Assembly (NCBI GenBank): GCA_934232895.1
Contig: CAKQGH010000012.1
Coordinates: 1-24,669, forward strand
Reading direction: 5' to 3'
Length of the DNA: 24,669 nucleotides
Origin: an uncultured Alphaproteobacteria bacterium
GTDB taxonomy: Bacteria; Pseudomonadota; Alphaproteobacteria; Rs-D84
Position 1 is the first letter of the stretch; each line of letters opens with the position of its first letter. The position numbers were made by a program, and so were the translations under genes. Shown piece by piece: positions 14,083 to 21,672 of this stretch. The notes beneath the pieces are model-generated. The model saw nothing but the letters and a program-made list of their open reading frames with translations. It did not search any database and had not been told where the DNA came from.

Positions 14083-15037
14083 ACGCTGTTATTTTTCAAT
14101 TATAACTCCATCGTATAATCGTGCACACTTGTTAAAGGGTGCTTTTGATTCATTACAAGAACAAAATTTTACCGATTTTCAATGGATCATAGTAGACGAT
14201 GGTTCTACTGATGATACAGCAAAAGTTGTAGATTGTTTTGTAAAAAAAGCCAAATTTGAAATTATATATAGAAAAATAAAACATGGTGGCAAGCATTTTG
14301 CTGTCCGTGCAGCATATCAAATTGCAGCGGGAGAATATGCGTTTGAACTGGATAGTGATGATAGTTTATATGACAAAAATACATTAAATAATTTATGGAA
14401 ATTGACTAAATCGGTTCCTGATTATCCATGTATAGGCGGATGCTTTATTGATCAACATGATGGCGTGTTCCCAAAAATAGATGGTGAATATATTGATTAT
14501 AATTGTGAACAGTATCTAAATGTATTTTGCAGCCCAAATGGAATGGAGGCACTAAATATTGCATGGTTAATGAAAATGGATTATGCACGCAGTATTCTGC
14601 CACCAGAAATTCATGATAATTTATCTTATTTTCCCGAAGCTGTAATAAATATTCGACGTGTGCTGAGTTGGTCAGATTTCCATGTGCGAATATTTAATCA
14701 AGCTTGGTACAGATATAATATGTTTAATGCCGACAGTGTGTCTGTAAATACTTATACAACCAATGCGATGTGGTATTATGCAAAATCGTTATTAGAGACA
14801 TTTTATGAATATGATTTATTAAACAAATATAAAGATTTTTGTTATAGATTGGTAAAAATGTTGTTTAATCATACACCCGGCAATAAATCGTTATTCGATA
14901 ATTACAAAATACTATGCCATATTCACAAAACAAACTGGTTCATGTGTGTTTTTGTGAAACATGTATTCAAACAAATTTTTTCAGTTAATCACGCGCATAT
15001 AACAATTATAGGTATACACGTTAAAAGGGGAAAATAA
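14075..15037 (+). CDS. Glycosyltransferase family 2 protein
   Basis: This 320-residue GT-A fold enzyme has FSIITPSYNRAHLLKGAFDSL at the N-terminus, the nucleotide-binding DDGSTDDT near residues 42-49, and the metal-binding D-x-D region ELDSDDS near 92-98. The C-terminal 150 residues are aromatic and basic and not further assignable. GT2 enzymes are inverting transferases for many surface polysaccharides. It overlaps the preceding gene by eight bases and shares one base with the next start, so translation is coupled across the island. Codon use is clearly more AT-rich than in ldh or proS. Confidence 0.92.
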   Translation: MHKRCYFSIITPSYNRAHLLKGAFDSLQEQNFTDFQWIIVDDGSTDDTAKVVDCFVKKAKFEIIYRKIKHGGKHFAVRAAYQIAAGEYAFELDSDDSLYDKNTLNNLWKLTKSVPDYPCIGGCFIDQHDGVFPKIDGEYIDYNCEQYLNVFCSPNGMEALNIAWLMKMDYARSILPPEIHDNLSYFPEAVINIRRVLSWSDFHVRIFNQAWYRYNMFNADSVSVNTYTTNAMWYYAKSLLETFYEYDLLNKYKDFCYRLVKMLFNHTPGNKSLFDNYKILCHIHKTNWFMCVFVKHVFKQIFSVNHAHITIIGIHVKRGK

Positions 15038-16920
15038 TGAAACTTACCGATATTAAATTGATAGTATGGGATTTGGATGATACTTTTTGGACAGGGAATC
15101 TTGGCGAAGGTACAGCGGTTTTTTCAAATAAAAATTGTAATTTTGTAAAAAGATTAATTGATAAAGGGATAATGAATTCCATTTGCTCAAAAAACAATTT
15201 TTCTGACGTAGAACGAAAATTTCAAGAAAAACAGGGTTTGTTCGATTTGTTTATATTCAAATCAATAAACTGGGAACCCAAGGGCCCCAGAATAAAAGAA
15301 CTTATTGAACAAGCCCAATTACGTCCAGTAAATGTGTTATTTATTGATGATAATGAATTAAATATAAATGAAGTGAAATACTATAATCCTGACATTAAAA
15401 CATGTATGCCAGATGAAGTGGATGATTTAATTGTTCAGGTCGATGCGATAGATAAAAAAGATGAAAAACATGCACGGTTGAAACAATACAAAATTTTGGA
15501 AATCAAGAGTCAAGAAAAGCAAAAAATTGGTTCTAATGATAAATTCTTGGAAGAAAGTGATATACATGTATCAATACAACATGATTGTATGAAACAATGC
15601 GATAGATTGTATGAATTATTAATTCGTTCCAATCAGTTAAATTATACAAAAAATCGTTGCTCAAAAGAAGAATTTATTCAAATTCTGCACGATAAAAACA
15701 TAGAAACAGGCTATGTTAAGTGTTTCGATAAATATGGCGATTATGGCGTAATAGGTTTTTATGCCTTAAATAAACGTAAGCATGAACTATTACATTTCTT
15801 TTTTTCGTGCAGAACACTGGGAATGGGAGTGGAGCAGTACGTATACGCTAAACTGGGATTTCCGGTTTTACGAGTGGAGGGACAAGTTGCTGTAAATGTA
15901 GTGCAAAATAAATGGGTTAGTTATATTAAAGATGGGCGGAAACACAGCATAAAAAAATCTGCAAGTGTCTACACCAAAAGAGTTTTATTGAAGGGCCCTT
16001 GTGATTTGTCTGGAATTATGCCGTATTTGTCCAATAATTTGGGAATTGATACAGAATTTGTTCATGCAAATCAAAATCGCGCCACCACATTAAGTCAAGA
16101 GACCACTGTTTGTGCTGTTGATGCAGCAAGATTGTCAAAGACAGACATAAATAAGATATTACAAAATGTGCCTATGTTGAGCCAAGAAGACTATACGACG
16201 TCAATTTATGATAGCAGATATGATGTTATCGTATTTTCTATGTTGCTGGATTGTCAATTAGGTTTATATCGTGACAAAGAAACCGGTATTGTTTTTCCAT
16301 TTGGAAATTACCAAATTCCAATCACAGATAGGCAATACGAAGATATTTGGACAGGGAGTACGGTATATGCAAAAGAATATTTTTTAACAAAATCTGATTT
16401 GGATAACTTTAGAAAAACGCTTGAATTTTTGGGGCCAATATCACCAGATTCATTAGTAAAAAATCTTACATATATAAGAAATCATATACAACCATCAACA
16501 AAGTTGGTTTTGGTTCTAGGTAGTGAAAAGGAACCCGTGTCAGAGTTATTTGATAATGCAGGATTGTATTTGCGCCATCGCTTGGTAAATAAAGCAATTC
16601 GGGAATGGGCAAAAACACAAAATAACGTCACGATAATAAATTTGACAGATTTCATAAAATCTGCCGAAGATTATAGGGATACGGTAAATCATTTCCAACG
16701 TCACATTTATTATAAATTAGCGCAACGTGTAGCATTGGAAATTTCTGATAATTTACATGTTCGTGATAAAAAATTCTGGAAATCAATCAATATAAATAAG
16801 CACCGTAGACAAACGTACGAAAATGGAAGTTATTATTCCCATGAACAACTTTTTTTGCATGTTTTTGGTATAAAAATTCCATTATCAAAGAAACACAAAA
16901 AAATAGTAGCTAATGGATAA
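15037..16920 (+). CDS. FkbH-like HAD / GNAT-like / SGNH-like three-domain protein
   Basis: This 627-residue protein has an N-terminal HAD-IIIC domain with the nucleophile motif VWDLDDTFW (Asp12, Asp14) and LFIDDNELNINEV near residue 105, as in FkbH. A middle segment (about 165-295) resembles the GNAT-like part of FkbH proteins (GDYGVIGFYAL, CRTLGMGVEQYVYAKLG). The remaining 300 residues include DVIVFSMLLDCQLGLYRD and a C-terminal D-x-x-NHFQRHIYYKLA motif suggesting an SGNH-type hydrolase or acyltransferase with its Asp-His pair. FkbH enzymes classically make glyceryl-S-ACP from 1,3-bisphosphoglycerate. No carrier protein or polyketide gene is near, so here the activated group is probably put on a glycan. 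The function is inferred. The start overlaps the GT2 stop (TAATG). Confidence 0.8.
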   Translation: MKLTDIKLIVWDLDDTFWTGNLGEGTAVFSNKNCNFVKRLIDKGIMNSICSKNNFSDVERKFQEKQGLFDLFIFKSINWEPKGPRIKELIEQAQLRPVNVLFIDDNELNINEVKYYNPDIKTCMPDEVDDLIVQVDAIDKKDEKHARLKQYKILEIKSQEKQKIGSNDKFLEESDIHVSIQHDCMKQCDRLYELLIRSNQLNYTKNRCSKEEFIQILHDKNIETGYVKCFDKYGDYGVIGFYALNKRKHELLHFFFSCRTLGMGVEQYVYAKLGFPVLRVEGQVAVNVVQNKWVSYIKDGRKHSIKKSASVYTKRVLLKGPCDLSGIMPYLSNNLGIDTEFVHANQNRATTLSQETTVCAVDAARLSKTDINKILQNVPMLSQEDYTTSIYDSRYDVIVFSMLLDCQLGLYRDKETGIVFPFGNYQIPITDRQYEDIWTGSTVYAKEYFLTKSDLDNFRKTLEFLGPISPDSLVKNLTYIRNHIQPSTKLVLVLGSEKEPVSELFDNAGLYLRHRLVNKAIREWAKTQNNVTIINLTDFIKSAEDYRDTVNHFQRHIYYKLAQRVALEISDNLHVRDKKFWKSININKHRRQTYENGSYYSHEQLFLHVFGIKIPLSKKHKKIVANG

Positions 16921-16923
16921 TGC

Positions 16924-17601
16924 ATGTTTTTTATAAAATCGTTTCGTAAAAAATTGCACCTTAATAGGGTAGAGTATCGTGATAAATCTAATATGTGCAT
17001 TGTGCATATGCCAGATGGTCGCACTAAATACAACCCAAAATATATTAAATGGGTTTGTATACGATTCAAAGGTGCAAACAGTGTAATAGAAATATGGCTT
17101 TCGCATAAATTAAACGGGTCTGTTTTTATATTATATAATAATGACCATTTTATTATAAATGCAGGAGTTGCGGCAGAAATATTTGTTATAGGCAGTGCAG
17201 GGTGCTCTGGTGGTGCGGTTTTAAATATTGGCGAAAACAGCTCTTTGAATAATACCAAATTCTATCTAAATTCGTGTCCAGGGGCCTCTATAAGTTTGGG
17301 CAAAGATTGCATGTTTTCGACAGACGTGACGTTGTGGGCCAGTGACACACACCAAATTACAGATTGCTCATCACAGCTGGTTATCAATAACAGAAGTGGT
17401 ATTATCATAGGGGACCATGTATGGTGTGGTACCAGATGTACAATATTAAAGGCGACAGAAATTCTTGATAACACCGTTATAGGTGCTGCTAGTGTCGTTT
17501 CTGGCAAGTTTGATGTCGGTAATGTTATTTTGGCTGGTAATCCCGCGAGAGTGATAAAGTCCGGCATTGATTGGAAACGTGATTCATTGCCGGACAAATA
17601 A
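16924..17601 (+). CDS. Left-handed beta-helix (hexapeptide) acyltransferase
   Basis: This 225-residue protein has an N-terminal half with an irregular lead-in, followed by hexapeptide-type repeats from about residue 115. They include the catalytic-type WASDTHQI (His137-139 region), IIIGDHVWCGTRCTILKATEI, TVIGAASVVSG and the ending VILAGNPARVIKSG. This is the signature of sugar O-acetyltransferases of the CatB/WbbJ/colanic-acid type, which use acetyl-CoA and work as trimers. It starts three bases after the FkbH-like gene and closes the island, so it most likely acylates the glycan made by the two transferases. No terminator follows; the next gene is convergent three bases away. Confidence 0.88.
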   Translation: MFFIKSFRKKLHLNRVEYRDKSNMCIVHMPDGRTKYNPKYIKWVCIRFKGANSVIEIWLSHKLNGSVFILYNNDHFIINAGVAAEIFVIGSAGCSGGAVLNIGENSSLNNTKFYLNSCPGASISLGKDCMFSTDVTLWASDTHQITDCSSQLVINNRSGIIIGDHVWCGTRCTILKATEILDNTVIGAASVVSGKFDVGNVILAGNPARVIKSGIDWKRDSLPDK

Positions 17602-17604
17602 ACT

Positions 17605-18093
17605 TTATATTGTTGTCATGCCACTTACTTGCCAGTTCGGGACATTAGTTGCATTTGTACCTGCAGTAGGCCCACGAAATCTGAAATTTGTTGTGGTTTT
17701 TGAATCTATACCAATTGAATAGCCGCCTGTGCCAGAATTTTTCATTTGTGGTATTGCTATAACAGTATAGTTTGCGTCAGACATTTCAACTGGTAAGGTT
17801 ATACTGCAAACGGTATTCGACGCTCCGCTGGGACAGCCTCCTTGTTCCACCCAGCCGCTTTTGTATTTGCGGTACCAGGTATAATTATTTTCTGCGGTGG
17901 GCGTTTGCCATGCAACGACATAATCGGCGGCGTCCAGTGTGCTTTGCCGTGCCAGCATTGTGCCGCCGGGGGTTGTGCCGTCGTGCACGCGAATGGTTTT
18001 GTTGGTGGTGTCAACGGTAATCTCGCCATCGGCCCCGGTAAAGTTTTTATGCTCGTCGGCGGTTCCCCGACGAAACTGAATTTGTCTTGCCAT
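17605..18093 (-). CDS. Phage tail-fibre-type protein, orphan
   Basis: This 162-residue protein opens with a domain common at the N-termini of phage tail-fibre and tropism proteins. The pattern is RGTADEHKNF-TGADGEITVD-TTNKTIRVHDGTTPGG, residues 9-44. A linker and a short beta-rich C-terminal domain follow, with AENNYTWYRKYKSGWVEQGG (about 67-86). There is no signal peptide and no other phage structural gene beside it, so it is an orphan or a remnant cargo gene. It is convergent with the acyltransferase gene. AAAGGA lies eight bases before the ATG. Its strong promoter (18174-18202) is separated from the gene by a terminator-like hairpin (18135-18164), so most transcripts may stop before the gene. 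Confidence 0.8.
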   Translation of the reverse strand: MARQIQFRRGTADEHKNFTGADGEITVDTTNKTIRVHDGTTPGGTMLARQSTLDAADYVVAWQTPTAENNYTWYRKYKSGWVEQGGCPSGASNTVCSITLPVEMSDANYTVIAIPQMKNSGTGGYSIGIDSKTTTNFRFRGPTAGTNATNVPNWQVSGMTTI

Positions 18094-18134
18094 ATTGTAT
18101 CCTTTGATTTATTGTTTCGGTCGGTTGTTTGAAT

Positions 18135-18164
18135 AAAAAAACGCCGATGCGGTCTGCATCAGCG
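18135..18164 (-). terminator. Terminator-like hairpin in the leader of the tail-fibre-type gene
   Basis: On the minus strand CGCTGATGC-agacc-GCATCGGCG (one mismatch) is followed by seven T. It starts only a few bases after the expected transcription start of the promoter at 18174-18202 and precedes the gene at 18093. It could act as an attenuator, or end a tiny RNA of about 40 bases. Confidence 0.7.
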
Positions 18165-18173
18165 AATGCGCGT

Positions 18174-18202
18174 ATTATACCACAAAACGCGTAAAAAATC
18201 AA
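18174..18202 (-). promoter_or_regulatory. Strong sigma-70-type promoter facing the tail-fibre-type gene
   Basis: Minus strand: TTGATT (18197-18202), 17 bp, TATAAT (18174-18179). Confidence 0.8.
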
Positions 18203-18229
18203 TCCGATAATAAATCCTATGCCGAAATC

Positions 18230-18258
18230 TGGACGATACGGCAAATATCTGATATAAT
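18230..18258 (+). promoter_or_regulatory. Promoter of ldh
   Basis: TGGACG (18230-18235), 17 bp, TATAAT (18253-18258), followed by GGGGGA and the ATG at 18287. Confidence 0.65.
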
Positions 18259-18286
18259 TATGTGGTTATAAAATATGGGGGAATGT

Positions 18287-19222
18287 ATGAAAATTGCAAT
18301 TATTGGTGTTGGAACGGTCGGGTCGGCGGTTGCCACCGCGGTGAAAAATACTGGGTTTGTTCACGAAATAGTCTTGTTCGATCGTGACGCAATTCGCGCA
18401 CGCGCCGCCGCCGAAGATCTGGGTCACGCCGCCAGTTTTGGTTTTGATGTGAAAATTTCCGCGGTCAGCAACTATCGCGGCATTCGCGGGTCCGACATTG
18501 TGATTATTGCGGCCGGTGCCAACCAGAAACCGGGTGAAACGCGTACGGATTTGCTGAACAAAAATGTCGCCGTTATTTCGGACATAGTGCCGCGCGTTAT
18601 GGCAAATGTTGATGCCAAACATGTTCGCATTATTGTTGTGACAAATCCGCTGGATGTAATGGTTATGTTGACCCAAAAATTGTCGCGGTTGCCGGCGTCA
18701 CGCGTGATTGGCACGGGCACTATGTTGGATTCGGCGCGCCTGCGCACGATTTTGTCGCGCCAGTTGTCGGTATCGACCAGTTCAATTAACGCATACGTTT
18801 TGGGCGAGCATGGTGATTCCAGTGTGGTAAATTGGACATCGGCCACCATTGGTGCGGTTGCGCTGGACGATTTTTGTCGCCAGATGAAAACGCCATTGCC
18901 GGCAACAACGCGTGCGACCATTGAACACCGCGTGCGTAATGCGGCATACGAAATTATCCAGGGCCGTGGCGCAACATGGGATGGTATCGGCGCGGCGGCG
19001 GCGGACTTGCTGCGCTGCATCATCAATAATGAACATCGTATATTGACCGTCAGCTGTGTTGCCGGCGTTGGGCCAAATATGGTTGCAATGTCGTTGCCGC
19101 GTGTGGTTGGGGCCGACGGTGCATCGGCACCAATTATGCCAAAAATGTCATCGGCGGAATCGGCGGCGTTGCGCAAGTGTGCGAAAATCATCAGACGAAA
19201 TTACGATTCAATTGGAAAGTAA
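18287..19222 (+). CDS. ldh: L-lactate dehydrogenase
   Basis: Taken from 18287 (311 residues) because GGGGGA lies five bases upstream; an in-frame ATG 12 bases earlier overlaps that site. The NAD-binding loop GVGTVG is at 7-12 and Asp32 favours NAD. The specificity residue is Gln80 in NQKPGETR (Gln102 of classical numbering), typical of lactate dehydrogenase; malate dehydrogenases have Arg there. Catalytic residues are visible: Arg86, Arg151 in GTGTMLDSARLR, and His175 in LGEHGDS. The enzyme interconverts pyruvate and L-lactate with NADH, regenerating NAD during fermentation. It is monocistronic, with its own promoter and a strong terminator. The minus-strand 239-codon frame inside it is a shadow. 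Confidence 0.92.
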   Translation: MKIAIIGVGTVGSAVATAVKNTGFVHEIVLFDRDAIRARAAAEDLGHAASFGFDVKISAVSNYRGIRGSDIVIIAAGANQKPGETRTDLLNKNVAVISDIVPRVMANVDAKHVRIIVVTNPLDVMVMLTQKLSRLPASRVIGTGTMLDSARLRTILSRQLSVSTSSINAYVLGEHGDSSVVNWTSATIGAVALDDFCRQMKTPLPATTRATIEHRVRNAAYEIIQGRGATWDGIGAAAADLLRCIINNEHRILTVSCVAGVGPNMVAMSLPRVVGADGASAPIMPKMSSAESAALRKCAKIIRRNYDSIGK

Positions 19223-19228
19223 TCCGCT

Positions 19229-19259
19229 CGGCGGGAATCTGGGGATTCCCGCCGTTTTT
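19229..19259 (+). terminator. Intrinsic terminator after ldh
   Basis: Perfect 11-pair stem CGGCGGGAATC/GATTCCCGCCG (19229-19254, loop tggg) and five T. Confidence 0.95.
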
Positions 19260-19274
19260 ATGTATTCAATCATA

Positions 19275-19303
19275 TTTCTTGTTTGGGGGTGTGCTGGTAT
19301 AAT
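19275..19303 (+). promoter_or_regulatory. Extended -10 promoter of the small GNAT gene
   Basis: TG-g-TATAAT (19295-19303) is an extended -10; the -35 (TTTCTT, 17 bp upstream) is weak, as such promoters allow. Confidence 0.65.
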
Positions 19304-19327
19304 TTACTGTACCAGGGGGCATGTATT

Positions 19328-19630
19328 ATGGCAAAAGATATAACATATACACTGTATTCCAACGGTCTGGGGTTCAGTGCCGATGTATCGGGCCGACACA
19401 TTGGGGAAATAACATTTGTTCGGTCGGGATTTGACAAGTTTATAATTGACCACACGGCGGTTGTGCCGGAATATCGCAATGCGGAAATAGGGTTGAATTT
19501 GGTGCGTCATGTGTGCGATTTGGCGCGGCATCAACAACGCAAGATTATACCGCTGTGTCCGTTTGCACGTGCGATGTTTAATCGATATACAGAATTTGAT
19601 GATGTGCGTTTTATGATGCGCGAATTATAA
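19328..19630 (+). CDS. Small GNAT-type N-acetyltransferase (YidJ-like)
   Basis: The start at 19328 (100 residues) is chosen because AGGGGGC precedes it; an upstream in-frame ATG at 19283 would lie in the promoter region. The protein matches the compact GCN5-like family (Acetyltransf_CG). It has a short beta-hairpin start with GLGFSADVSGRHIGEI, then DHTAVVPEYRNAEIGLNLVRHV, corresponding to the usual HTEV-P-x-x-RG-x-G core, and finally RKIIPLCPFARAMFNRYTEF. The normally conserved Gly-x-Gly acetyl-CoA turn is changed to NAEIG, so activity may be reduced. Substrates of this family are unknown. It is a single gene between ldh and a redox gene. Confidence 0.82.
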   Translation: MAKDITYTLYSNGLGFSADVSGRHIGEITFVRSGFDKFIIDHTAVVPEYRNAEIGLNLVRHVCDLARHQQRKIIPLCPFARAMFNRYTEFDDVRFMMREL

Positions 19631-19655
19631 AAAAACGCCAAATGCGAAAAATGAC

Positions 19656-19684
19656 TTGCGCCACTGCGTGTGGATTTCTATAAT
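19656..19684 (+). promoter_or_regulatory. Promoter of the thioredoxin-like gene
   Basis: TTGCGC (19656-19661), 17 bp, TATAAT (19679-19684); AAGGAG and ATG at 19707 follow. Confidence 0.8.
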
Positions 19685-19706
19685 CCAACCAGGAAAAGGA
19701 GCAAAT

Positions 19707-20276
19707 ATGAAAAAATTATCAATTCTGTCGGCCATTTGTGGCATGGCTGTTTTTGGCGCGGCGTCTGCGGCCGATATTACGATTTTCTATTCACCGACAT
19801 GTCCGCACTGTCACCATGCGCGTGAATTTATTGGTGGCCAAATGGTATATGAATATCCAAACCTGGCCGTACGCGAGGTTAATGTTATGACGGCCGAGGC
19901 ACGCCCAATGTTCGAAGAAACATTGAAAAAGTGTGAATATGAATCTGGTGGTGTGCCGGTCATTGTCGTTGGTGAAAAATGCTTCCAGGGCTATGCCGAT
20001 TTTATGCAGGACGATTTGCGCACCGCGGTCGAGGTTGATATGACCGACGCCGATAAAACCACGGCATCTGAAAATCGCAAGGCGTTTGCCGACGATGCCG
20101 ACGCATTCAAAACCGCGCATGCCGATCGTGCAAATGCGGTGACCGAATATGTTCCCGCGGCGGACGCGCCACAAAAAAAAACTGACAGCCACAGCAGCAT
20201 GTACTTCTATGTATTGCTGATTGCATTGGTTGCGGCGTTGGGTTTTGTTTTGGTTCGTCGCGACGCAAAAAAATAA
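19707..20276 (+). CDS. Membrane-anchored periplasmic thioredoxin/glutaredoxin-like protein
   Basis: The start at 19707 follows AAAAGGAG and gives 189 residues with a signal peptide (MKKLSILSAICGMAVFGAAS). A small thioredoxin-fold domain carries the active site C32-P-H-C35 and the cis-proline loop GGVPVIVV (Pro84). Two further cysteines (Cys76, Cys92) could form a second disulfide. A charged, Asp/Ala-rich linker (about 110-155) leads to a single C-terminal membrane helix (YFYVLLIALVAALGFVLV) with RRDAKK at the end, so the domain would face the periplasm. CPHC is the DsbA-like active site, but the fold is too small for DsbA. It may act in thiol exchange on exported proteins, fitting the many Cys-rich secreted proteins at both window ends. 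CvpA follows 18 bases later. Confidence 0.85.
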   Translation: MKKLSILSAICGMAVFGAASAADITIFYSPTCPHCHHAREFIGGQMVYEYPNLAVREVNVMTAEARPMFEETLKKCEYESGGVPVIVVGEKCFQGYADFMQDDLRTAVEVDMTDADKTTASENRKAFADDADAFKTAHADRANAVTEYVPAADAPQKKTDSHSSMYFYVLLIALVAALGFVLVRRDAKK

Positions 20277-20294
20277 TATACAGGGAACACAAGA

Positions 20295-21029
20295 ATGTTT
20301 GATTTAACCGCTTTGGATTATGTGTATGTGGGTGTCGTTTTGGCATCCACAATATGGGCAACATTGCGTGGCGGCATTTATGAAACCATTGCAACAATGT
20401 CGTGGGTGGTTGCGGCCGTATCGGCGCGTTTTGCGTCGCCCATATTGGACGGCTGGTTACAGCGTTGGTTTGATTTGTCGGAATCAACGGTTGGCACATT
20501 GGTTGCGTCATACTTTATTGTGTTCTTTGCCATATTGATGTTGGTCGGTTTTTTCAACCAGAAATTGCGCGATAAAATCCAGGCCAGCATGATGAAGGTG
20601 ACCGATCGCACACTGGGCGTTATATTCGGTATTGTGCGTGGTATATTTGTTATGGGGGTGACATATTGGGTTGCACTGTGGTATTATTCCGATGCACCAC
20701 GTTTGCCCGAATGGGTTGCGGCGGCGCGTACACGTCCGATTATGCAATTGACTGCGGTTAAATTGGACGAATGGTTTGTCCCGGGCAAGGAAAACAAATT
20801 GCTGGCGCGTGATATGACCGGCACCCAGGAAGCAATCGCGATATACAACAACCTGATAAACCCGGCGGTTGCAGATAAAAATAAACAGGCCGCCCCGGCA
20901 TCCGATGGCGTGGTACATACCGAACCCGAAACCGGGTACAAATCATCTGAACGCAGTGCGCTGGAAAACCAGTTGTTGCAAATTGAAACCGCCGCGCGTG
21001 CGGATGATGTGACTGACGCCGATGAATAA
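20295..21029 (+). CDS. cvpA: CvpA family membrane protein
   Basis: This 244-residue protein has four hydrophobic helices within the first 140 residues and the family features LDYVYVGVVLASTIWATLRG at the start, FFNQKLRDKI in the middle, and TDRTLGVIFGIVRGIFVMG. The C-terminal third is soluble, polar and variable, longer than in E. coli CvpA (about 160 residues). CvpA is an inner-membrane protein needed for colicin V export in E. coli and for envelope homeostasis; the mechanism is unknown. It lies downstream of the thioredoxin-like gene in a probable two-gene unit and ends at a clear terminator. AGGGAAC precedes the ATG. Confidence 0.88.
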   Translation: MFDLTALDYVYVGVVLASTIWATLRGGIYETIATMSWVVAAVSARFASPILDGWLQRWFDLSESTVGTLVASYFIVFFAILMLVGFFNQKLRDKIQASMMKVTDRTLGVIFGIVRGIFVMGVTYWVALWYYSDAPRLPEWVAAARTRPIMQLTAVKLDEWFVPGKENKLLARDMTGTQEAIAIYNNLINPAVADKNKQAAPASDGVVHTEPETGYKSSERSALENQLLQIETAARADDVTDADE

Positions 21030-21051
21030 TGTTTGGTTCCAATTTTAATTG

Positions 21052-21079
21052 CGCCGCCCCAAATTGGGCGGCGTTTTTT
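21052..21079 (+). terminator. Intrinsic terminator after cvpA
   Basis: CGCCGCCC/GGGCGGCG (21052-21073) followed by six T. Confidence 0.94.
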
Positions 21080-21150
21080 ATGAAATTGTTCCCGATGATT
21101 TACGCCGGAAAATATGCAAAAATGTGGGTATATAACCACGGGGGTAAATA

Positions 21151-21621
21151 ATGTTGAAAATAAAAATATGTCTGACGGTATTTTTCATTTATGAAATTAT
21201 TGCGGTTATGTTGTTGCACGCACCGAACAGTTGCGTTGGTTTGTTTGGATTATATTTCTGTGCCGACACAGTATATAAATATTTTATTATGTGCGCGGCG
21301 GTTCCGATGGTCGCAATGATTATCGGCATTTGGGTGCGTGAAATAGTGCGTGCGCGCGCACGGCGCAAATCATTGCTGTATCGTGCGGGCGGGGCATTGC
21401 GCAGTGTTGCCAAAAAGGTTGGCGGCACCATTTCTGAAAATATTTCTGAATCCGATTTAGAAAAAGTGATTGTTGCGGCATTGGCGACCGGCATAAATCG
21501 CTATATGGCGCATCACACAGACACCCAGAACCCCAAAGACGGAGAACGCGATGACCAACCCACTGCACGCGGTAAAAAACATCCTGCCAAAGCGAGAAAA
21601 AATAGCAAACAAAATGGTTGA
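21151..21621 (+). CDS. Small membrane protein of unknown function
   Basis: This 156-residue protein is not recognised. Two membrane helices can be seen (ICLTVFFIYEIIAVMLL, residues 5-21, and FIMCAAVPMVAMIIGIW, about 45-61), joined by a loop with cysteines. A basic segment (REIVRARARRKS) and an amphipathic region follow. The C-terminal tail is highly charged and probably disordered (from HHTDTQNPKDGER to the final KKHPAKARKNSKQNG). The basic side after helix 2 suggests that the C-terminus is cytoplasmic. GGGGGT is the ribosome-binding site. Its stop codon lies inside the -35 box of the following HNH-type gene. Confidence 0.65.
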   Translation: MLKIKICLTVFFIYEIIAVMLLHAPNSCVGLFGLYFCADTVYKYFIMCAAVPMVAMIIGIWVREIVRARARRKSLLYRAGGALRSVAKKVGGTISENISESDLEKVIVAALATGINRYMAHHTDTQNPKDGERDDQPTARGKKHPAKARKNSKQNG

Positions 21622-21646
21622 CAAAATATTTTTGTCAATCTATAAT
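21618..21646 (+). promoter_or_regulatory. Consensus promoter with palindromic operator
   Basis: The promoter is TTGACA (21618-21623), 17 bp, TATAAT (21641-21646): both hexamers are perfect. TTGACAAA-ATATT-TTTGTCAA (21618-21638) is a perfect inverted repeat covering the -35 and most of the spacer, where a bound repressor would block polymerase. Confidence 0.88.
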
Positions 21647-21672
21647 TGTGTCAATAAATAAGCGAGGAAACT

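Noticed and set aside
18472..19191. Long minus-strand frame (239 codons) inside ldh
   Set aside because: It lies wholly within ldh, whose catalytic motifs are complete; it has low-complexity Ala/Ser/Arg content and no ribosome-binding site, as expected of a shadow frame.
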